Assembly (NCBI GenBank): GCA_934875375.1 | Contig: CAKXHL010000005.1 | Coordinates: 62,001-126,000 of the forward strand | Direction: 5' to 3' | Length of the DNA: 64,000 bases | DNA from: an uncultured bacterium | GTDB lineage: Bacteria; Bacillota; Clostridia; Oscillospirales; Ruminococcaceae | Shown here: in pieces, positions 1 through 7,656 of the stretch | Layout of the letters: each line of letters starts with the position of its first letter | How positions within the stretch are numbered: the stretch's first letter is position 1 | Made by a program: the position numbers and the translations under genes | Notes under the pieces: model-generated | What the model was told of the DNA's origin: nothing | Seen by the model: the letters and a program-made list of their open reading frames with translations, nothing else | The model's database searches: none

Positions 1-2
1 TC

Positions 3-677
3 CTGATCACCGCAGTAGGAACCGGACTGATGGGAAATTTTTATGCAGGTTTTCTTTTGCTGTGCTGTCAATGGATTTCTGCTATTCTGATCGGTCTTTG
101 GCTGGGATTTTTGAACCGGGACAGAGTATTGGTCGAGGAAAGAAAAAGAAAAAAAAGCAGCCTTCCTTTCTCTGCGGCTTTGGTGCAAGGGGTGCAAAGC
201 GGGATTCAGGGCATGCTGTCAGTCATCGGGTATGTTCTTTTATTTTCGGCCATTATTGAACTGTTTTTTACGTTCTTCGGAAGAGAAAACCCCTTGATCC
301 TGCTGATTGCCGGATTGTTGGAGGTGACAACCGGCTGCATACACACAGCTGCCGGCGGAGATCTTGTCCTGATTGGTTTTTTTGTATCCTTTTCCGGCCT
401 CTCGGTATTCTTTCAGGCAATATCCTTTTTTAAAGAAAAAGATTTTTCCTTTTTTCCTTTTTTCCTTTCCCGAGTCGTACACGGAATGATAACTGCCATT
501 TTGGTCAGGATTGGGATTCTCCTGTTTCCCCAGACAGCATGTACAGTCTTTTCCAATTTTTCTCATCCGCTTATTCCCGCATTTTCTCAAACACCCACCA
601 TTGCGGTTTTATTAATTGTTCTCTGTGCGGTATTTTTACTATCCCTTTCTGCCCGCAATTACCGTAGATTGGATTAG
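3..677 (+). CDS. ylbJ: Sporulation integral membrane protein YlbJ, 3' part
   Basis: The left window edge cuts the gene. The frame is open from base 3, so the ATG at base 30 is probably internal. The visible 224 residues are strongly hydrophobic, with about five membrane segments separated by a Lys/Arg-rich loop around residues 45-52. A 'LLEVTTG' motif followed by small residues matches the gate/nucleoside-recognition fold of the SpoIIIAE/YlbJ-type membrane proteins. In Bacillus, YlbJ is a sigma-E-dependent membrane protein needed for heat-resistant spores. The assignment rests on motif memory, and a related Gate-domain transporter is possible. It ends in a basic tail before an AT-rich intergenic stretch. 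Confidence 0.62.
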   Translation: MITAVGTGLMGNFYAGFLLLCCQWISAILIGLWLGFLNRDRVLVEERKRKKSSLPFSAALVQGVQSGIQGMLSVIGYVLLFSAIIELFFTFFGRENPLILLIAGLLEVTTGCIHTAAGGDLVLIGFFVSFSGLSVFFQAISFFKEKDFSFFPFFLSRVVHGMITAILVRIGILLFPQTACTVFSNFSHPLIPAFSQTPTIAVLLIVLCAVFLLSLSARNYRRLD

Positions 678-694
678 CTTTTTCTTTTGGTCTT

Positions 695-703
695 TGTTAT
701 AAT
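695..703 (+). promoter_or_regulatory. Extended -10 promoter (TGTTATAAT)
   Basis: TG at 695-696 followed by TATAAT at 698-703 forms an extended -10 element about 45 bases before the small Cys protein. No good -35 box lies 17 bases upstream. It probably serves the 747-3745 gene pair. Confidence 0.45.
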
Positions 704-746
704 ATAAAAAATAAAAGCACAAAATGTTAAAACATGGAGGCTATGT

Positions 747-959
747 ATGACAAAAGCACTTTTTGATTCCCACATCATTCCCTCGTGCCGCTACTGTACT
801 TATGGAATGGCTTCATCTGACGAACAGACCATTCTTTGCCCCAAAAAGGGAGTTGTGACCTATGAATATGCCTGTCGCCGTTTTCAATACGATCCTTTGA
901 AGCGGAAACCAAAAAAACCAATTCGCCAAACTTTCCAAAAAGAAGATTTTATCATTTAA
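747..959 (+). CDS. Conserved small protein with four cysteines
   Basis: This 70-residue soluble protein has cysteines arranged C-x2-C-x14-C-x11-C (CRYC, LCPKKG, CRRF). That is compatible with a small zinc or Fe-S site. The tail is rich in Lys and Pro. The ATG follows GGAGG at good spacing. It lies 20 bases upstream of the amidase and is probably cotranscribed with it. I recognise the pattern as a recurrent uncharacterised protein of Clostridia but know no function, and no catalytic motif is visible. Confidence 0.7.
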   Translation: MTKALFDSHIIPSCRYCTYGMASSDEQTILCPKKGVVTYEYACRRFQYDPLKRKPKKPIRQTFQKEDFII

Positions 960-979
960 TCTTTGAAAGGAAGACGCAA

Positions 980-3745
980 ATGAAAAAAGTCAGAAAAAAA
1001 TGTGGTTGCACCATCCTCGCTGTTTTGCTGGCTTTGCTTCCAGTACAGGTTGCTGCGGATGGGCCGGCATCTCTTTCATCTGCCGCTGATGTTCCAAAAG
1101 GCCTGTTTTATCAAAGTACCTTTGACGAGAAAAAATCTGCTGTTCTCCAAATGGATACACTGCTTCAGTTTACAAATGACAGCGGTTTTAACCGAATATA
1201 TTATTCTTTTTCTTCTGAAACAGAGCAAAAAAGCTTGTCATTACCCATGGTACGACTGCGATCGGACCAGAAAAGAACTCTTGAAGAACTTTCCTATTTG
1301 ACATCTCTGTTAAAAGAAAATGGAATTTCTCTTTCTCTTGTTTTAGATCCCTTTTCTCTTTCTCCTTCTCACCCTGCCTTTCGTTTTGTAAAAACCGTGA
1401 CAGACCATGGCAGTTCGATCGCGGTCTGGGATGGAGAAAGTTTGCATCTTGATCCGGCGCAAGAGCAAAATCAAGCGCTTGCCCAATGGGAGCTGCAGAA
1501 ACGATTGGCTGCTGGAAGTATCGCTGATGAACTTTTGATGCCAAATACGGCCTTTTTATCTCCGGCGCAAGACGGGTTAAAAGATAGTCAGGTTTCTCAA
1601 GCGCAAAAAATGGCTTCTTTTTTGGAGGGAATCAGCGGTGGAGGGCTTTCTGTTTCTATTTCATATGACCCGATTGTTTCCCCCACGGCATCAAATTCCT
1701 GTTTATTATCTTCCCCTGGGCTATTGCCTCAAACATTGGTGGAGAATCAGCTGGCTGATACGATCTATCCTACGGTGAACAAAAATACTGTGGACTATGA
1801 AAAAAAAGCCCTGCAATGGAACGCCTGGGCCAATGGCCTTCCGGTTGTTCCCTGCCTGCAAAGCACCTCGGCTGATTCTGGCCGTCAGAAATTCGATATC
1901 AGCAGTCAGATTTTTCTGCTAAGGCAATCCGGTCTTTCTTCTATCGCAGTGGCCGACTATACACAGCTGAAAAATTCTTCTGAAAATGCCATGCTTTTGT
2001 CTTCTGCCCTCTCTGGAGACCTGGATCTGATTCCAGACGGCTATTCGCTGCAAATTCCGCAGGTGTTTTCCATTTCCAGACCCAGTAGTGATATTACGAT
2101 CACCACATCTTCTTATTATGTTATGGGGACTTCTGATCCTAATCTTCCGCTTTATCTGGATGGAGAGCTGATTGAAAGGAAAACCACCAATGGAGGGTTT
2201 GGTGTTTATTTGACTGATATTCCGGTTGGGACAAGTACCCACACCCTTTCCCAAGGACTCCAAAGCCAAACCTTTTCCATCACCCGAATCGCCCCAGATC
2301 AAAGCAGCGTGTCTTATATTTCCAAAATTGTTCAAAGTTCTATGTATCCTTATTACCATGAAGCGGTAACAGTTGGCGAGCCGATTCACTTCAGCTGTAC
2401 CGCACCAGCAGGAGCCAATGTTTCGGTAACGTTCCAAGGAAAAAAAGTTTCCCTTACACAAAAAGCAGCAGCTCAGTCCGGCGTTCCTGCCGTTTACAGC
2501 GGTACAATGACCATGCCTGACCTGGGTGAGGATAACGCCACGACAAAAATCGGACCGGCAACCTACACCCTTTCTTATCAAGGCGTCACGACCAGCTATA
2601 CATCTTCCGGAGAATTGTACGCAGTTGGAAAAAACACGACACTGGCAGTCAAAGCCAATGATTATATCAATAACGTTTATGGGGATGTAACCATCGAAGA
2701 CGATTTCTACATGACGCTGTATAATGGTGCATGCGACTATGTAGAAGAAGTGACAATCAGCTATTATAAACTGCGCTCCGGCGGATACCTTCCCAAATCC
2801 ACGGCAGATATTCTGGAAGGAACGCCAGCTGTAGAAAATCAGGTGTCCTCTGCTCGATTCGCCGTAGAAGATCGTGGAGAAAGCCTAACTCTGACTGGAA
2901 CAGCAAAAGCTCCATATAAAGCGCAGATGACCGATACTCAACTGACTGTAACGCTCTGGAATACCAAGGGCATTGCAGAAAACATAAAACCAAAAAGCTC
3001 TACTCTTTTTGAAGAAATTTCTGCAGCAGAAAATAGCGATGGATCGGTTACGCTGACTTTTTCTTATCAGGATGGTGTAAAACTTTGGGGATATAATGTA
3101 GAGTATGATGGCGAAAATATTGTCATTTTTGCCAAAAAAGCTCCTGTTTTCTCAGAATTGTCTCAAAAGCCTCTCAATGGCATTGTTATCGTGATCGATG
3201 CCGGGCACGGCGGCGAAGATCCGGGCGCGTTAGGCGTTGCCGGATCCAATGGGCCGACAGAAAAGGATCTGAATTTTATCTCAGCCTATGCCTCCAAGCA
3301 GGTTTTAGAATCGTTGGGCGCAAGCGTTTATATGGTGTCGGAGGAGAATGCCAGATTAAATTTTGAAGAACGCATGGATCCGGCCCGACGCCTTCGGGCA
3401 GACTTTTTCCTCTCTTTCCATCACAACAGTACCGGAGAATCGTTTGACAGCAGCAATTCTTTTGGAACGGAGATTTATTACCATGAGGAACAGTCCAAAA
3501 CATTTGCGGAAAATATTTTGGATAGCGTTACTTCCGCCACTAGCCGAGAGGCACGCGGTGCTTATCAGGACTACTACCGTGTCACACGGATGACTTATGC
3601 CCCCTCCCTTTTGCTGGAATTGGGATTTGTGGTAAATCCTTTGGAATATGAAGATCTTTGCCAACCGCTTCGCATTTATCAAACGGCCTTGGGAATCGCT
3701 GACGGCATAATTCGTACGATTGAAGATTTTAACGGCCAACAATAA
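980..3745 (+). CDS. Exported N-acetylmuramoyl-L-alanine amidase with long N-terminal region
   Basis: This 921-residue protein begins with a signal peptide (KKVRKK, then a hydrophobic core ending near AAD). Residues ~30-370 resemble a glycoside-hydrolase-like barrel (GHL10/YngK type). They are followed by Ig-like beta segments of about 370-730. The C-terminal ~190 residues are an Amidase_3 domain, with VIDAGHGGEDPGA (zinc His), the Glu in GPTEKDLN, FHHNS (second zinc His) and LLELGFVVNP (catalytic Glu). The family cleaves the lactyl-amide bond of peptidoglycan, here outside the membrane. Spore-cortex or septum processing are both possible, and the barrel's substrate cannot be read from sequence. 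A strong terminator follows. Confidence 0.85.
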   Translation: MKKVRKKCGCTILAVLLALLPVQVAADGPASLSSAADVPKGLFYQSTFDEKKSAVLQMDTLLQFTNDSGFNRIYYSFSSETEQKSLSLPMVRLRSDQKRTLEELSYLTSLLKENGISLSLVLDPFSLSPSHPAFRFVKTVTDHGSSIAVWDGESLHLDPAQEQNQALAQWELQKRLAAGSIADELLMPNTAFLSPAQDGLKDSQVSQAQKMASFLEGISGGGLSVSISYDPIVSPTASNSCLLSSPGLLPQTLVENQLADTIYPTVNKNTVDYEKKALQWNAWANGLPVVPCLQSTSADSGRQKFDISSQIFLLRQSGLSSIAVADYTQLKNSSENAMLLSSALSGDLDLIPDGYSLQIPQVFSISRPSSDITITTSSYYVMGTSDPNLPLYLDGELIERKTTNGGFGVYLTDIPVGTSTHTLSQGLQSQTFSITRIAPDQSSVSYISKIVQSSMYPYYHEAVTVGEPIHFSCTAPAGANVSVTFQGKKVSLTQKAAAQSGVPAVYSGTMTMPDLGEDNATTKIGPATYTLSYQGVTTSYTSSGELYAVGKNTTLAVKANDYINNVYGDVTIEDDFYMTLYNGACDYVEEVTISYYKLRSGGYLPKSTADILEGTPAVENQVSSARFAVEDRGESLTLTGTAKAPYKAQMTDTQLTVTLWNTKGIAENIKPKSSTLFEEISAAENSDGSVTLTFSYQDGVKLWGYNVEYDGENIVIFAKKAPVFSELSQKPLNGIVIVIDAGHGGEDPGALGVAGSNGPTEKDLNFISAYASKQVLESLGASVYMVSEENARLNFEERMDPARRLRADFFLSFHHNSTGESFDSSNSFGTEIYYHEEQSKTFAENILDSVTSATSREARGAYQDYYRVTRMTYAPSLLLELGFVVNPLEYEDLCQPLRIYQTALGIADGIIRTIEDFNGQQ

Positions 3746-3751
3746 CGGCCC

Positions 3752-3806
3752 ATATAAAAAGACGGTATCCCTCAAAAAGTGGGATGCCGTCTTTTTATAT
3801 GTCTTT
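3752..3806 (+). terminator. Rho-independent terminator after the amidase gene
   Basis: Inverted repeat AAAAAGACGGTATCCC / GGGATGCCGTCTTTTT with a 9-base loop and T-rich 3' arm, directly downstream of the amidase stop. Confidence 0.9.
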
Positions 3807-3944
3807 TTCACAAAACAAAAAAATATTTTTGCCTTTGTTTGCTTGAAAAGGAGAAAAAATCGAATCGCGTGTTAAAATCTGTCATTTTATGCTATACTAT
3901 CAACGTTTAGCAATATCTTGCCTATGGGCAGAAATGGAGTCATC

Positions 3945-5543
3945 ATGCTTACTGTATCAAATGTCAGCCTCCAATTTGGAGGCAGCACTTTATTCAAAAA
4001 CGTGGATCTTATGTTTCAATCCGGCAACTGCTATGGCATTATTGGCGCCAACGGTGCAGGAAAATCCACTTTTCTGCGCATTTTATCGGGCGATCTGGAG
4101 CCATCTACAGGTGAGATCTCTATTCCGGACAACGAGCGTATGTCCGTTTTAAAGCAGGATCATTTTCAGTATGATGCATATACCGTTTTGGACACTGTCA
4201 TTATGGGGAATCCCAAATTATATGACATCATGAAAGAAAAAGAAGCACTATATGCAAAAGAGGATTTCTCAGATGCGGATGGTGAGCGCGCTTCCTATCT
4301 GGAGGGTGAATTTGCCGAGATGAATGGGTGGGAAGCGGAAACAGAGGTCCAACAGATTCTGCAAGGGCTGGGGATTGAATCCTCTTTGTTATACGCCCAG
4401 ATGAATACGCTGAAAGAAAGTGAGAAGGTCAAAATTCTATTGGCCCAAGCTCTATTCGGGCAGCCGCAGATCATATTGCTGGACGAACCTACCAACGGAC
4501 TGGATCTCCCCTCCGTGGACTGGTTAGAAGACTTTCTCCTTGACTTTCCCGGAACCGTTATCGTTGTATCTCATGACCGTCACTTTTTAAATACCGTCTG
4601 TACCCATATCGTGGACATCGACTACAATAAAATCAAATTATATGTCGGAAACTATGATTTCTGGTATGAATCTAGCCGCCTAATTCAGCAGATGTTGCGG
4701 GATCAAAACAAAAAGAACGAGGAAAAGGCAAAAGAACTACAAAATTTTATTGCGCGGTTTTCAGCCAATAAGTCTAAATCCCGTCAAGCCACCTCTCGAA
4801 AGAAACTGCTGGAAAAACTGTCAGTAGAAGAAATGCCTGCATCCTCTCGCCGATACCCATTTGTTCAGTTTAAAATGGACCGTGAAGTGGGAAAGGAAAT
4901 TTTGCAGGTGGAAAATCTCTGCAAATCGATTGAAGGAATTCCGGTATTAAAAAATGTATCTTTCCGGCTAAACCGCGGAGATAAAGTGGCTTTTGTTGGG
5001 GAAAACGAGATTGCAAAGACTACCCTCTTTCAGATTCTGGCTGGTGAGTTAGAACCAGATGAAGGTTTTTACAAATGGGGTGTCAGCACCAGCCAATCCT
5101 ATTTTCCACAGGATAACACCCGCTATTTTCAAGACTGCGATCTGGACTTAATCCGCTGGTTAGGGCAGTTTTCCGCAGATCAGGACATCAGTTATCTTCG
5201 TGGTTTTTTAGGGAGAATGTTATTCAGCGGAGACGACGCTTTGAAGCCCGCTAAGGTTCTTTCTGGCGGAGAAAAAGTGCGTTGTATGCTCTCCCGCATG
5301 ATGTTAAAAGGCTCTAACGTTCTGATTCTGGATCAACCGACCAATCATCTGGATTTAGAAGCAATTACTGCTCTGAATAATGGATTGATTGATTTTGGCG
5401 GTAATCTTCTGTTCACCTCTCATGACCATCAATTTGTCGATTCTATCGCCAATCGGATCATCGAATTGACAGAGGATGGTATGATCGACCGGTCTATGAC
5501 TTTTGACGACTACCTTTCCTGGAAAAAAGAGAAAAAACAGTAA
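3945..5543 (+). CDS. ABC-F family ATPase (YkpA/YbiT-like)
   Basis: This 532-residue soluble protein has two ATP-binding cassettes joined by a charged linker (~residues 240-300). Domain 1 has Walker A GANGAGKST and Walker B LLDEPTN, but its signature reads LKESEKVK instead of LSGGE. Domain 2 has the variant Walker A GENEIAKTT, a proper LSGGE and LILDQPTNHLD with Gln for the usual Glu. Such deviations recur in the YkpA branch. ABC-F proteins act on ribosomes, in translation or drug protection, and have no membrane domain. I chose the ATG at 3945, after GGAG, because homologues begin MLTVSNVSL; the frame extends 9 codons further upstream. It is monocistronic between terminators. Confidence 0.85.
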   Translation: MLTVSNVSLQFGGSTLFKNVDLMFQSGNCYGIIGANGAGKSTFLRILSGDLEPSTGEISIPDNERMSVLKQDHFQYDAYTVLDTVIMGNPKLYDIMKEKEALYAKEDFSDADGERASYLEGEFAEMNGWEAETEVQQILQGLGIESSLLYAQMNTLKESEKVKILLAQALFGQPQIILLDEPTNGLDLPSVDWLEDFLLDFPGTVIVVSHDRHFLNTVCTHIVDIDYNKIKLYVGNYDFWYESSRLIQQMLRDQNKKNEEKAKELQNFIARFSANKSKSRQATSRKKLLEKLSVEEMPASSRRYPFVQFKMDREVGKEILQVENLCKSIEGIPVLKNVSFRLNRGDKVAFVGENEIAKTTLFQILAGELEPDEGFYKWGVSTSQSYFPQDNTRYFQDCDLDLIRWLGQFSADQDISYLRGFLGRMLFSGDDALKPAKVLSGGEKVRCMLSRMMLKGSNVLILDQPTNHLDLEAITALNNGLIDFGGNLLFTSHDHQFVDSIANRIIELTEDGMIDRSMTFDDYLSWKKEKKQ

Positions 5544-5545
5544 CA

Positions 5546-5585
5546 CGAAAAAGTCTTCTCATTTCCATGAGAAGACCTTTTTCGC
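5546..5585 (+). terminator. Terminator after the ABC-F gene
   Basis: GAAAAAGTCTTCTCAT / ATGAGAAGACCTTTTTC hairpin with a 4-base loop and T-run, immediately after the stop codon. Confidence 0.9.
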
Positions 5586-5607
5586 AAAAAATATCTTTTC
5601 CTGACTA

Positions 5608-5636
5608 TTGACGTAAAAAAATAACCAGGGTATAAT
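5608..5636 (+). promoter_or_regulatory. Sigma-A promoter of uvrBA
   Basis: TTGACG (5608-5613), exactly 17 bases, TATAAT (5631-5636). It lies 43 bases before the uvrB start codon and is directly followed by a LexA-type box. Confidence 0.88.
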
Positions 5637-5642
5637 GTATAA

Positions 5643-5654
5643 GAACATTCGTTC
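5643..5654 (+). promoter_or_regulatory. LexA (SOS) box GAACATTCGTTC
   Basis: GAAC-N4-GTTC is the Gram-positive SOS (Cheo) box. It starts 7 bases after the -10 hexamer, at or just past the transcription start. Bound LexA there would block uvrBA transcription until DNA damage. Confidence 0.82.
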
Positions 5655-5678
5655 ATGTCTTAGAAAGGGGTTTTCGGA

Positions 5679-7640
5679 GTGGAAAAATTTCAGTTGATAT
5701 CAGAATATCAGCCAACAGGCGATCAGCCTGCTGCCATTCATAAGCTGGTCGAAGGCCTCCGTAGCGGGATGCATGAACAAACTTTGCTTGGTGTAACTGG
5801 CTCGGGCAAAACCTTTACAATGGCGAACGTTATTGCCCAAATCAACAAGCCTACGCTTATTTTGGCGCATAATAAAACGCTGGCTGCGCAGTTGTGCTCA
5901 GAATTTAAAGAATTCTTCCCCCATAACGCGGTAGAATACTTTGTGAGCTATTATGACTACTATCAGCCGGAAGCATATATTGCCAGTACGGATACCTATA
6001 TTGAAAAAGACAGTGCCATTAACGAAGAAATTGAAAAGCTCCGACATTCAGCTACTTCTGCTTTGTCTGAGCGTAACGACGTAATTATTGTTTCCAGTGT
6101 TTCCTGTATTTACAGCTTGGGTGACCCAATTGACTACCGAAATATGGTTATTTCTTTGCGGCAGGGTATGCAGAAAGAAAGGGACGATTTACTGCATAAG
6201 CTGGTGCAGCTTCAATACGAACGCAACGATATCAATTTTGTTCGAAACAAGTTTCGTGTTCGGGGAGATGTTGTGGAAATTTTCCCCTCTTATTCAGGCG
6301 ACACTGCCATCCGGGTGGAATTTTTTGGAGACGAAATTGATCGGATCAGCGAAATCAATACAGTGACTGGAGAGCTGAAAAACGTAGTTTCCCATGTTGC
6401 GATTTACCCTGCTTCTCATTACATTGCACCGCCGGAAAAAATGAAGGCTGCTTTGATTGAAATTGAAGAAGAATGCAATGAACGGATAAAATATTTTCAG
6501 CAGGAAGGAAAACTGATCGAAGCGCAGCGCATTGCCGAGCGGACTCGTTATGACATGGAAATGATGCAGGAGATCGGCTTCTGCAAAGGAATCGAGAACT
6601 ATTCCCGCGTAATTTCGGGCCGTGCGCCCGGTTCCAGCCCCTATACGTTGATGGATTATTTTCCAAAAGACTTTCTTTTGTTTGTAGACGAATCCCATGT
6701 AACATTGCCACAGGTGCGGGGTATGAACGCGGGAGACGCCGCCCGAAAAAAGAATCTGATCGACTTCGGGTTCCGCCTTCCCTCCGCGATTGATAATCGT
6801 CCTTTGAATTTTGATGAATTTTACAGCAAAATCAATCAGGCCATCTATGTCAGCGCAACCCCCGGCCCTTTTGAAAAAGAGCATAGTGCCCAACAGGTCG
6901 AACAAGTCATCCGCCCCACAGGGTTAGTAGACCCGGAAATCTCCGTTCGGCCGGTAGATGGACAAATAGATGATCTGTTATCCGAAATTCATTTACGCAT
7001 AGAGCGAAAAGAACGTGTACTGGTAACTACCTTAACAAAGAAAATGGCGGAAGACTTAACCGCTTATTTTGAAAATATGGGAATTAAAGTCCGTTATATG
7101 CACTATGACGTAGATACCATAGAGCGGATGGAGATTATCCGGGATCTTCGCTTAGGTGAATTCGATGTGCTGGTTGGCATTAACCTGCTTCGAGAAGGGT
7201 TGGATATTCCAGAAGTATCCCTTGTTGCCATTTTGGATGCTGACAAAGAAGGATTTCTGCGTTCAGAAACCTCTCTGGTACAAACCATCGGCCGCGCTGC
7301 AAGAAATGCTGACGGCAAGGTAATTATGTATGCAGACACGGTAACTGGGTCTATGGAGCGGGCCATTCGGGAAACAGAGCGACGCCGGTCCATTCAAATG
7401 GCATATAATGAAGAACACCACATCATCCCTCAGACGATTCGTAAAGGAGTTCGCGATATTCTTGAAATTTCTTCAAAAGATCACGACAAAAAGAAATCCG
7501 GTAAACGTCTGACTCCTGCCGAACGCAAGGCACAAATTGCCAAACTGACTGCTGAAATGAAAAATGCCGCCAAGCTACTGGAATTTGAACATGCGGCTTA
7601 TTTGAGAGATAAAATTAAAAAACTGCAAAACGAAAAATAA
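5679..7640 (+). CDS. uvrB: UvrABC excinuclease subunit B
   Basis: UvrB (653 residues) is the damage-verifying helicase-like subunit of nucleotide excision repair, working with UvrA and UvrC. Visible are Walker A GVTGSGKT near residue 40, the beta-hairpin region with its repeated tyrosines (YYDYYQPEAY), the DEAD-like FVDESH, the helicase motifs VGINLLREGLD and QTIGRAARN, and a C-terminal UVR motif (~615-650) that contacts UvrC. Translation starts at GTG 5679, 8 bases after AGAAAGGGG. It is followed 16 bases later by uvrA, and the pair shares the LexA-boxed promoter. Confidence 0.98.
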   Translation: MEKFQLISEYQPTGDQPAAIHKLVEGLRSGMHEQTLLGVTGSGKTFTMANVIAQINKPTLILAHNKTLAAQLCSEFKEFFPHNAVEYFVSYYDYYQPEAYIASTDTYIEKDSAINEEIEKLRHSATSALSERNDVIIVSSVSCIYSLGDPIDYRNMVISLRQGMQKERDDLLHKLVQLQYERNDINFVRNKFRVRGDVVEIFPSYSGDTAIRVEFFGDEIDRISEINTVTGELKNVVSHVAIYPASHYIAPPEKMKAALIEIEEECNERIKYFQQEGKLIEAQRIAERTRYDMEMMQEIGFCKGIENYSRVISGRAPGSSPYTLMDYFPKDFLLFVDESHVTLPQVRGMNAGDAARKKNLIDFGFRLPSAIDNRPLNFDEFYSKINQAIYVSATPGPFEKEHSAQQVEQVIRPTGLVDPEISVRPVDGQIDDLLSEIHLRIERKERVLVTTLTKKMAEDLTAYFENMGIKVRYMHYDVDTIERMEIIRDLRLGEFDVLVGINLLREGLDIPEVSLVAILDADKEGFLRSETSLVQTIGRAARNADGKVIMYADTVTGSMERAIRETERRRSIQMAYNEEHHIIPQTIRKGVRDILEISSKDHDKKKSGKRLTPAERKAQIAKLTAEMKNAAKLLEFEHAAYLRDKIKKLQNEK

Positions 7641-7656
7641 AACGGAGGGAAATCCA

